In this document: positions 41,142-50,638 of the stretch, in pieces
Layout: every line of letters begins with the position of its first letter
Position numbering within the stretch: position 1 is the stretch's first letter
Source: Acanthaster planci
Lineage: Eukaryota; Echinodermata; Asteroidea; Valvatida; Acanthasteridae
DNA: 64,000 bases
Reading direction: 5' to 3'
Assembly (NCBI RefSeq): GCF_001949145.1
Contig: NW_019091420.1
Location: 1,226,429-1,290,428 of the forward strand
The notes under the pieces: generated by a model
Databases searched by the model: none
Seen by the model: the letters and a program-made list of their open reading frames with translations, nothing else
Told to the model about the DNA's origin: nothing
Position numbers and translations under genes: made by a program

Positions 41142-43158
41142 TGTGATGTTTCCTGATGGATGCCTTGCCAACTGTATAATTCAGGTTCAAATTTTTCCCG
41201 TTTTAGATGCAATGCAATAAAAACTGCAAAAGAACGTGGATAGTGCCGTGAGCAACACTCTGATCTCCCCACCACACCGTTCGGCATTGCACAACCTTGC
41301 CTCGCCCCTTCATCCACTGGTAGTGAGTTCAATGACATTTGGGGTTTCTGAAGGGAACCTAACAAACCTGGTATCATTTGAAATCAGATCATTACCTTTA
41401 AAATTAGGTAATCGAGACATTCCAATATAATTGGAGCAAGGTACAAAGTTTCACTCTGCCAGTTTTGAAGTGTACAGCAGATTCATGGCAATCACTCAAA
41501 CTACAGGTGTAGCAATAAAGTTTTATGTTGTATCCACAAAACTATGGTATCATTGGAAAGCTTGTTGAAAAAGACATCTTGTGTTTAAAGTAATTCATTA
41601 CCTTTAAATTTGACCAACAAAATACAACTTTGAATGGAACTGTGTAAATTTCTCCTCGCACAATCAATTTGAAATAATTCTACCGGGTACAAAATTGGTC
41701 CATAAAGGCCTCTGTATTTCACGGCAGTGACAGGCTGACGTGTACCCCCCAGAACAACTGCAATACAGTGGACTTCATAATAGTTCATGGTCTCCTTTAC
41801 AAGTATTTGGAAACTCATACTTTTGTGTTTGTTTTTGTTTTTTGTTCCGTTATTTTGTCATGGATCCTATAAGACAAATCATGCACAAAAGAAATAAGTG
41901 GCAAGGAAAAATACAAGGGGGCTTTGGGTAATTTACACCAAATTGCAAAAAAATAACCACAGACAGCAATGCACCAGGTAAAAGCTTATTTCAATGTTGC
42001 AGACTTAGGCAGTGGGATGTCAAAAGCAGCACCTGAAAATAAAATTTTCATTTTTTTCCCTGATAAGTGTTAAATGAAACAGACTTTTGTTTGTTAATTA
42101 CATACATGTATATTCTGTTGCACAATGGCAAAGTGTACTTGGTAGGCATACTGTAATTGTAGTACATGTACATATGTATAGTACATGTAAATAAAAGTGT
42201 AGGTAAACTTTTGTCTGGGCTGGCCGGGTAAAACATTTAACCAAAATCTGTACCATTCTGTGGAAAGTAATGCTGAGTGGTACAAAAAGATTACCATCAT
42301 TGTCAAATTAATGAGCAAAAAAATGATAATAAAAGACTTACAGAAAAATTGACAAGTCATCATCACACCCATTAAATTATGATGGCATTAATCAATCAAT
42401 TACTTAATACGCCTCTCTTCACCGACGATCTGTACATTTGTGTTTCATAATGTGGCGCATGTCCACTGAAACTGGTTCCCGTCCCGTCCCAGTACTCCAG
42501 ATATATATATAAACCAACAGTCACCAGTACAGTAACGCAACCTCATTCTCGTGGATACAATCTTGCCGTGCTATGTTGGTTCAAAGTGGAGAACGAGCAC
42601 ACAGCCCATGGAGTCATTAAATAGGCCTGGTGTGCTTTTAACACATTATTGGTGAAATTAGGGACCTACATGTATATGATATGACGTTTGGACAACTTTA
42701 GCAGTTGTTGAAAGCTCAGAGGCTCTTTGATGACAATATTGCATAAAAACAACATAGAGGGCATTTACCGGAAGAGGAAAAGAACTCAAAGTACAAAGGT
42801 TTTGGAGGATTGATTTGCAAAAGGTGTTTTCCACTGAAGCTGCTACTGCCTGACTACCAAGCTCTCTGACTCGAACTCATTCATTGTTCTTTCCGATTTA
42901 TTTTTCGGGTGTTAGACAGTTAATTTAGTCCAAACTAATGACACATTTTGAAAGAGAAATTTCTTGGCTACGAGACGATCACAAAGTAAAAGGTAAGATA
43001 TTGGAGATTACTCTTTTCACCATGGGTTTTATCATCGAATTTTTACACACTGGCGTGATCTAATAATTTTGTCGAACTCGCTACTACATGTACTAATACT
43101 ACTAAAACATATGACTTATACAATGAGGCCTACCGGGAAAATGAAACTGCGCTCTCAC
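41142..43158. other. Stretch downstream of the candidate first exon
   Basis: Plain AT-rich sequence with a short (AT) run near 42500. If 43159-43332 is a real exon, this is the start of its intron. Confidence 0.4.
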
Positions 43159-43332
43159 CTTGTGTTTTATCTGCTTTGAAGTGGACACCCGCCTGTGGAA
43201 AGCCTTGGAAGGTTCGATCTCTCCCTCACTGTCGCTGGACTCCTCCAAGGAGGTGTTCTTCACCGAGGTTTTGGTCCTACGGTCCGGCGAAACGGAGGGT
43301 GAAGCACCATCCGTCGTATCCAAAGACGCCAT
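43159..43332 (-). CDS. Candidate first coding exon of an unrecognised gene
   Basis: An ATG in good context (A at -3, G at +4) opens 58 codons ending in AAG before the donor gtgagag, in phase 0. The product starts MASLDTTDGASPSVSP. It is hydrophilic and serine/threonine-rich, with an acidic SSDSEGEIE patch (casein-kinase-2-like) and RRVS, a PKA/AGC-kinase consensus, before a basic end KQIKHK. Third positions are richer in G and C than the flanks, which supports real coding. It looks like a disordered cytosolic or nuclear N-terminus; I do not recognise the family. Further exons should lie at lower coordinates, but none was identified, so the intron is probably very long. Confidence 0.6.
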
Positions 43333-44571
43333 GATAATGCAATGCTCCAAGTAGTAACGTACGACTTGTGTACACATGTGCTCGCTGTTTTATTTTTAGC
43401 ACCTCCAGAATATTGCCACTTTTCAAATTGCGGCTAACAATTGGCTTCTTCACTCTAAGTTTCTGATTTTCAAATCCTACTTCATGAAATCCCAGCGTGA
43501 TTTTTGCCCCTCAAAAAAAATTAATTTCGTGACTTAATGTCAAAGTTTGGTTTTGTTGTGAGCATACAGGACATGTGGCAGACAGTTCTGAGTAAAGTCG
43601 ACGTTCTGTTCTGAGAAGACGAACTTTGTAAAAGGGCTATGGCACAAACCGTTGTATGGGGGCGTGCTTTCTCCTCACCCACGGATGTTTGTCAATTCCA
43701 AAGAATCTAATGACGGTGGCATTGATGTAAAGTTGTTAAGTCCTCATTTCTCTCTCTCTCTCTTTTCCCTAGAAGATAGCGACAACCACGATCTCCTATT
43801 CTGTCAACTGATTCCTGCCTGGAAAGGAATATATGAGCAGCTAGATTTTTATCCAGAAAATCTGTATCTTCCGACAAAGGATTTTTAAGCTGATGAAGAG
43901 AAATTCATATTAATCTTTAGTTCAAAGTCATGACGACTTTAGTTGGAAACCACACAGTTCTTGAACAAGAAACAAGCATTGTCCTTTTGTGTTGTCTTAA
44001 AAAACGTAAATGCATATGCCCCATCGATCGTCAATAAAAGTACTCACTGTTAGTTGTACTAATGACAGAGCGAGCTAGAAATCAAATTACTGGAGGGATC
44101 AGATTTTCGGTCTCTCTGTATATTTTCGGTCTCTGTATATAAACATGTTGCTTTGGTCCTGCCTAATATAGTACTGCAATTATTTTGTCCTGCCTGAAAG
44201 CAGGAAATCGTCTCCTTCCATGAAAAAGGCAACTAGGAATATTTCCAAAATGTGGCTGTTTAGACACGGTACTTTTTAAAACAATAAATGTACCTTTATT
44301 CCACACAACCAACCTTCGCTTGCAATTACCAATCAAGTGAAACTGGTGATTTCCTGTCTTCTAGTACAATTCATTGCTATACGCTGGGGTTGCAATTACG
44401 ATCACATTATCCCTTTGTCTCCCGATTAAAGCGATAAATCAGCTAGCCTCGCTGACAGTTTGCAGGGAAAAAATATGCGACAGGGTAGAATTATATTTCC
44501 CTTCCCCCTGTCCCCTCAAAAATTCCCCGGCTCGGGGTTAAATTTCACGAGTGAGTAATCGAACGATGCAG

Positions 44572-44585
44572 GTCGCTATGGCAAC
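44572..44585 (+). promoter_or_regulatory. X-box-like (RFX) site
   Basis: The sequence gtcgctatggcaac resembles the palindromic RFX consensus GTTGCC-AT-GGCAAC: the right half is perfect and the left half has two changes. It lies in a locally CpG-containing stretch about 1.2 kb upstream of the candidate first exon at 43.3 kb. Function is inferred only. Confidence 0.4.
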
Positions 44586-44618
44586 GGGGAAAAACTGCAC
44601 TTTAAAAAAATGAGGGAG

Positions 44619-44626
44619 TGACGTCA
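44619..44626. promoter_or_regulatory. Perfect CRE palindrome
   Basis: TGACGTCA, the full CREB/ATF site, lies 33 bases after the X-box-like site. A single 8-mer match can occur by chance. The neighbouring X-box raises interest. Confidence 0.35.
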
Positions 44627-44944
44627 GTCACAGTGCTTGGAGGTCAGTCAGTATATTCGGCGGATGTTTCGGGCCATTAAATAATTTAATGAACAGACAA
44701 GGTCGATTATGTCGGATGATAAGATGAATACATGTTGCCGAGACGTAGCAAGGCAGGGAGACGAGTGAACATTGCTAAGCATACAGACGGCAGGGTCCCG
44801 CCCACACAAAGATCGCCCCCCCCCGCAACAAAGATTGTCGGTTTTGTTGGTTGGTGCAATACGCGCTTCTTCTAAAGGCATGCTTCACCAAAAAGGGACC
44901 AAACAAAACAAGACACGCTAACGAACAACATCAAGCAACTCAAC

Positions 44945-45130
44945 GAACCAAAGGCAGATCCAGAACCAATCTTTTGGGACGGAGCACACAATTTGTAAAT
45001 TTCTTAATGTAACCGATTGTGGCCTTTTCTGAGGGGTGAGGCTAAATTTAGGGGCTTTGTGCACGCTAGGGGAGGGGAATAAACTATTCCAAAAATAGAA
45101 ATCACCTTTCTGTCTTTACCTTTCAAAAAC
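44945..45130 (+). repeat. Dispersed repeat family R4, copy 1
   Basis: Starts gcagatccagaaccaatctt ttggga, then tttctgaggggt.agactaaattt-like and ggggcttt blocks, then ctttctgtc and tttcaaaa. The order is the same at 50920-51185. Confidence 0.55.
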
Positions 45131-45824
45131 ATGGACATGTACTCCTTTGTTGGAGGCCGTGGCTCCCACGCAACCAGGGAAGGAAGGACCAAGGGACGGA
45201 CTCAGGGAAGACAGAAACAAAATCAAACACTGTTTTACAGTGTGACATCAGTGGCCAAACTGCGTTTATGGGCATTCGTCTAACAACACGCTTCTGTCTC
45301 GTACCTTGCTCAATTTGCCAACCCAAAAAGGTCCCGGGTTAAACTATTAATGGACACGATAAAAGCTGCCCATGATGGGTAGGGGCTTATAAATGCATTA
45401 CAGGAAAGGCTTTAAAATTCCTTGCCCGAATTCCCCGGCTTGCCATTAGGTTGCATTTGCCTGCAAAGCAGTATATTCTTTAAGAAAAAAATAATTCTGA
45501 TTTTTCAGAATGTCATGTTTTAGTGTCTTTTCAATCGGTCAATTTGTGCTACATGTCGTCGACTCCGCGTTGCCTCCCTTCTAGCTGCAAGTGCTTGGTT
45601 CGTAAGTGAGAATAATTATTGGAAGGAGACACGGCTGTCCCAAGTACCCCTTTTGTGGGGAAGAGCTCCATCATTTTTAAATCGAAAAAACATAATGCGC
45701 GTTACACTCCATCCTCATTTTCTTAAAATTTAAAATGCTCATTACCAAACATATTAAAGGCAAGATAGACACTTTACCTTTCCGGAGGGCCATCGCAAAA
45801 AGAAATCGGTCAATGTAAGTGGCA

Positions 45825-45893
45825 TAAACCCCGACAGTTTTAATTCGCCCGGTTTCAATATGATTTTACACACGCCCTGGGGGTTAGGGTTAA
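45825..45893 (+). mobile_element. Family M2 copy, degenerate
   Basis: It contains tttcaatatgattttacac, then gccctgggggttagggttaa, which aligns with the right half of family M2. The left end (aaaccccgacag) is degraded. Confidence 0.55.
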
Positions 45894-46170
45894 ACTTCAA
45901 ATTTTGTGGATTAGGAAACGTTCTTCAGGTCTGTACATGCACCATGTGGTAAAAATCATTCAATATACATGTACATGTACTAGACTTTTCCCCCATACGA
46001 GGATGTCGGTTCAGGTTTTGGATAAAATTTGCAGGGATTAAAGCCCATGATTTTCTGGAGGCACTAAAGGGTTTGTCCACTGTACGCAAAAAGGCAAAAT
46101 ACAAGTTTTTTTCCCTAAAAATTCTTTGCAGATTGCAAAAAGGTTATGGAAAGAGTTTCCCGCGCCCTAT

Positions 46171-46345
46171 GGGCCTCGAACTGGACCAAGAGAGGGCGCT
46201 ATGTTCTTTACCATGGCGGCTCCTTTGGTCGGAACTGCACTTCCCTGGTCTACGAACGACAAGGAAATGTTCGTCTCGGTCGTATGGCTACCAACAAATT
46301 GAACACTCCCGACCAATGCGGCCCTTTTTAACCGATACGCGATGA
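46171..46345 (+). repeat. Dispersed repeat family R1, copy 4
   Basis: It contains gaactggaccaagagagggc, ggcggctcctttggtcggaa, atggctaccaacaaattgaa and cactcccgaccaatgcgg, in the same order as the other copies. It is the most CpG-rich and perhaps the least decayed copy. Confidence 0.7.
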
Positions 46346-47431
46346 AGGGATGGTTCTGTTCGAGGGCTGGTCCTCCGTCAGCGTGGCCGGAGCACTCCAG
46401 GACAGGAAGACGGCCCATGGACGGAAACGTGATTAAAATGACGTCTTAAGTTATTCTTGGACAAATAAAAAAAACTGTCAGCAAGAAGAGGAACGGCAGT
46501 AGCAGAAACTTGTTCGCTAAAACTGTAACACAAAAAATGGTGTTCCATTCACTTGGCTGGGATTAAATCACTGCATATTGAAAACTTGTGGACAAATTTG
46601 CTCCGCGGCACCCACTGCACGGTGCGACAGGGGCAGAAGTGAATGCAGTAACAGTACTGTGGCCGGGGGGACTTGGCCTGAACGTCCCAACGAACAGGAA
46701 ATATATTCAAAACCACACTTTTTTTATCTAAATAATGTGGATTGTTTTTTATTACCCAGCCCTGGCAGCTGTTCAAATCAATAACACATTGCCTATTAGA
46801 AGCTGCAGATAATGCGCAGTAGATGGGATAATTAGCGAGTGCATATCAAAGGAACAGAGCGGCAGCGTGGGTAATTTGAAGCTGAGTAATACCCGGTAGA
46901 GGTGTCAAAGAATAAACAGCTTTGGAAAGAGTTGCGTGGAGACGGGAAGGAAACGGGGGAACGCGCGAAATTAGCTCTGCTGCACTTGGAATGATAAAGT
47001 AGTGTGCATTTAACGTGTAGTAGCGGATTGGAGGGGGGGGGGGTGTTTCTGTGAAAGACTGTCCAGGGTAGGTCCCCCCACCCGACAGAGACCTTTGCCC
47101 CGTTTACCGACAAAGCACGGTTCTGTATAGTGAAGGTGGAAGTGCTGATGCACAATAATGCACGGCATACGTGGTCTGGACCTCTGCACCAAAAAATACA
47201 CATAATATAGAATAGATGGCGTCCTGTGGACTCCCACATGTCCGCGCAGTGTTTTCCCCTTCTCTTTAAGAGACAGCTTCAGAGGCATTTGGGTCCAAGA
47301 GAAACCGTCAAGGAAATCATCATCAAAAATTTAGCTCAGAGTTAACATAGCGAGAGAAAAAAGAACCCTTTTTTAGTTTTCCTTCCTGAAATATGTTTAC
47401 CCCCATTATTCCCCTCGCTTAAAAAAGACAC

Positions 47432-47504
47432 AAGTTGTCATTTTTTAAGTTGTCATTTTTTAAGTTGTCATTTTTTAAGTTGTCATTTTTTAAGTTGTCA
47501 TTTT
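47432..47504 (+). repeat. 15-bp tandem repeat
   Basis: Nearly five identical copies of aagttgtcatttttt. The copies are almost perfect, so the array is young or kept uniform. The multiple-of-three unit keeps a frame open by chance. Confidence 0.95.
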
Positions 47505-48179
47505 CAGCGACGGATGATTATTGGGATTGTGCTATAAATGAGCCAAATTTTCCAAAGTTCTGCCAGAACCCAATTCCCAAAATATCAACATCACTGGAAC
47601 ATAACATTCCAAAATTTCCCAAACTGCCCTGTTTGTTTATGGAAAATAAAGAGTACTGGCGCTGGCAATGGTGAACATAACAAGTAAGAATAGCAAAAAA
47701 AAAAAAAAGAAATCAGCTGAAACAAACACATGTGCTAACTACACAGAGACAAATCTGTAGGGAAACTTAAATGAAATTTAATTGGTCAGTTGTAATGGAC
47801 AATAACTCTGAAACAATCCGTGATTAGCGAAATGGGAACACTGTTCAACAATACTGGCCCTCCCTATCTGTGAATGGAATCTTCTAATGGTTTCAACTAA
47901 TCAGAACTGTTCCTTTTCCGCAGCAATCACATCTTCGGTTTCTTTCTACTGTTTACGGACAACTTTACGGGTCAGTTTCTATTTCGTCACAATGGACCCT
48001 TAAAAAGGATACTAATTTTTTATGCTACAAATGAGTTCAATGTTATCGCAAGCTTCTTGAAAATCCTTGCAATGTACGCTATTCTTTTTACCCTCACCAG
48101 TTGCACCCATTCTCAAGTTTCGAGGTGAAACTCAGTTAGCTCCGCCCACCACACACGTGGTCAATTGACACATGCTTCT

Positions 48180-48325
48180 GCGCTCCAGTGCCAGGATGCA
48201 TGTTGCAGCCGCATGCGTAATGCACGCCTGCACAGGTTGGACTTTTGTGCACGTATGCCAAACAAACCACAGCCGTGTATAGTCAAAAGATTATGGGTGG
48301 GGCTTACAGGATCACTCTATAACCT
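48180..48325 (+). repeat. Dispersed repeat family R3, copy 2
   Basis: It contains gcgtaatgcacgcctgcaca, acttttgtgcacg, and attatgggtggggcttacag then gatca, matching the reverse complement of 26545-26715. Confidence 0.5.
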
Positions 48326-48699
48326 TTTTCCTGTGATGTCATGATCATGCTGGACCTATGACGTATTGTTATAGTAATCTACCTATTCAAGACAAACTAG
48401 TCAGGCATGCAGTGTTCGCACGTGCGCTTGCACGTGGTTGAAGCTGCCCATAAGAATATATGCGATCACCGTGGCCAAGGCAGTCCACGCGTGGAGGTAT
48501 TGTCTACATTTAGCGCAATCCAGTATAAATGGGTGCAAATGTCAATTGACCTATCGTGACAGAATTGCATCAACGCAGCTTGAGAAATGTTGTTCATTAC
48601 ATGATATACAAAAATGGACGTGTGACGTGCAAACTCTGAGACAAACAAAACTCAACGAAAAAAAATGCAAGGGTTGTCTATGGCGCATGGCTAACTGGC

Positions 48700-49696
48700 N
48701 NNNNNNNNNNNNNNNNNNNNNNNNNNNNNNNNNNNNNNNNNNNNNNNNNNNNNNNNNNNNNNNNNNNNNNNNNNNNNNNNNNNNNNNNNNNNNNNNNNNN
48801 NNNNNNNNNNNNNNNNNNNNNNNNNNNNNNNNNNNNNNNNNNNNNNNNNNNNNNNNNNNNNNNNNNNNNNNNNNNNNNNNNNNNNNNNNNNNNNNNNNNN
48901 NNNNNNNNNNNNNNNNNNNNNNNNNNNNNNNNNNNNNNNNNNNNNNNNNNNNNNNNNNNNNNNNNNNNNNNNNNNNNNNNNNNNNNNNNNNNNNNNNNNN
49001 NNNNNNNNNNNNNNNNNNNNNNNNNNNNNNNNNNNNNNNNNNNNNNNNNNNNNNNNNNNNNNNNNNNNNNNNNNNNNNNNNNNNNNNNNNNNNNNNNNNN
49101 NNNNNNNNNNNNNNNNNNNNNNNNNNNNNNNNNNNNNNNNNNNNNNNNNNNNNNNNNNNNNNNNNNNNNNNNNNNNNNNNNNNNNNNNNNNNNNNNNNNN
49201 NNNNNNNNNNNNNNNNNNNNNNNNNNNNNNNNNNNNNNNNNNNNNNNNNNNNNNNNNNNNNNNNNNNNNNNNNNNNNNNNNNNNNNNNNNNNNNNNNNNN
49301 NNNNNNNNNNNNNNNNNNNNNNNNNNNNNNNNNNNNNNNNNNNNNNNNNNNNNNNNNNNNNNNNNNNNNNNNNNNNNNNNNNNNNNNNNNNNNNNNNNNN
49401 NNNNNNNNNNNNNNNNNNNNNNNNNNNNNNNNNNNNNNNNNNNNNNNNNNNNNNNNNNNNNNNNNNNNNNNNNNNNNNNNNNNNNNNNNNNNNNNNNNNN
49501 NNNNNNNNNNNNNNNNNNNNNNNNNNNNNNNNNNNNNNNNNNNNNNNNNNNNNNNNNNNNNNNNNNNNNNNNNNNNNNNNNNNNNNNNNNNNNNNNNNNN
49601 NNNNNNNNNNNNNNNNNNNNNNNNNNNNNNNNNNNNNNNNNNNNNNNNNNNNNNNNNNNNNNNNNNNNNNNNNNNNNNNNNNNNNNNNNNNNNNNN
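48700..49696. other. Assembly gap
   Basis: 997 N. Any open frame drawn across it is meaningless. Confidence 1.
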
Positions 49697-50242
49697 AAAC
49701 AATGACTTTAAGGAAGGGTTAAGTTTGATCAAATATTGGAGCATGCTCCTGCAAAAATACAATTCTCTGGATCATCTCACTGATGAACGGCACAACTTTT
49801 CTCACGAGATGCAAGAGTAGATGGTTTTTGGATCCCTCCATCCCAAAAAGAGAAAAAAATTGCTTCCACACGTTTTGCTTGGAGTTAACATGAATGATGA
49901 TACCCAACTTCAGTCATCCTACTAACAAAGTTGTGCCAGTCAGTCAGTCATTCTAAGTGTCCGCCAATTGTACCACCTCTGATCAAGATTTTGTAAGTTT
50001 GTGTTAAATTTCAGACCAGCCAGAAACAACATTCCACAATTCCAAGAAGGGAGTGAAAAAAAAATCAAATGTAAAAAAGCTTGCTTTTGGGTTACGCCCT
50101 TTGCAGTCTTTCTTAAATGGAATTGGCAATGCCTGCAGTCATTTTTTATACATCTGCAGCCAAACTAAGTGACACACCAAACTCAAGAGGGCAGTATTCT
50201 CTTCCTAAAGCAAACTAAAAGCACAAAATGTGCCTTGGCTTA

Positions 50243-50248
50243 TTTAAT
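50243..50248 (-). promoter_or_regulatory. Possible polyadenylation signal of copy A
   Basis: ATTAAA on the minus strand, about 95 bases after the copy A stop. This is the commonest variant of AATAAA. It was picked by position only; such hexamers also occur by chance in AT-rich DNA. Confidence 0.35.
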
Positions 50249-50341
50249 GAAATCCGAAAATACTTTTTGATTGATTCAACTGAATTTTGGCCATGGTCCT
50301 AGCAACTTCCTCCCCCCCAAAAAAGAAGGAATTCTCGGCTT

Positions 50342-50638
50342 TTACAGCTCCAAATGAGCTGGCTCCTTGGTGAGGTGGAAGGAGAAAGCAACAACTGACT
50401 CAAACTTAGTGTCGTACATGCCGTTCAGGGGCTCAATGGTGGCAGTGTAGGTCTTGCACTGCACTTTGATGTCCTCCTCCTTGGCCTGCAGGTCGAAGCG
50501 CACGGCAACATATGGCTTGATGTAGCCGGCCCACCGGGACACGTTAGTGGTGGCCATGAAGGGGAAGTAATGGAAGGGGACGCCGTGGTAGGGGTAGATG
50601 CGGGTGCCCTCGCCCAGCTGTTCGGGCTTCTTGTTTTT
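50342..50638 (-). CDS. Copy A terminal exon
   Basis: This 297-nt exon codes for 98 residues plus the TAA stop, after an acceptor ending ctcgcag. It contains the family 'YPYHG...' block, YIKPYVAVRFDL and the last disulfide cysteine in IKVQCKTY. There is a sequon NVS. It ends TKEPAHLEL. Downstream on the minus strand, an ATTAAA hexamer at 50243-50248 is a possible polyadenylation signal. Confidence 0.94.
   Translation of the reverse strand, partial: KNKKPEQLGEGTRIYPYHGVPFHYFPFMATTNVSRWAGYIKPYVAVRFDLQAKEEDIKVQCKTYTATIEPLNGMYDTKFESVVAFSFHLTKEPAHLEL

Larger units (their letters stand above)
43333..48699. other. Upstream region of the candidate gene and repeats
   Basis: It holds a (TC) run near 43750, the X-box-like site and CRE near 44.6 kb, R4 and R1 copies, an M2 copy, the 15-bp tandem array and an R3 copy. 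A non-coding first exon and promoter of the 43.3-kb gene could lie here but are not demonstrable. Confidence 0.4.

Noticed and set aside
47435-47674. Frame beginning with repeated SFFKL
   Set aside because: It is the 15-bp tandem array read in frame; no coding support beyond it.
48438-49820. Very long open frames on both strands across 48.4-49.8 kb
   Set aside because: They exist only because they span 997 N; the real flanks show no coding signal.
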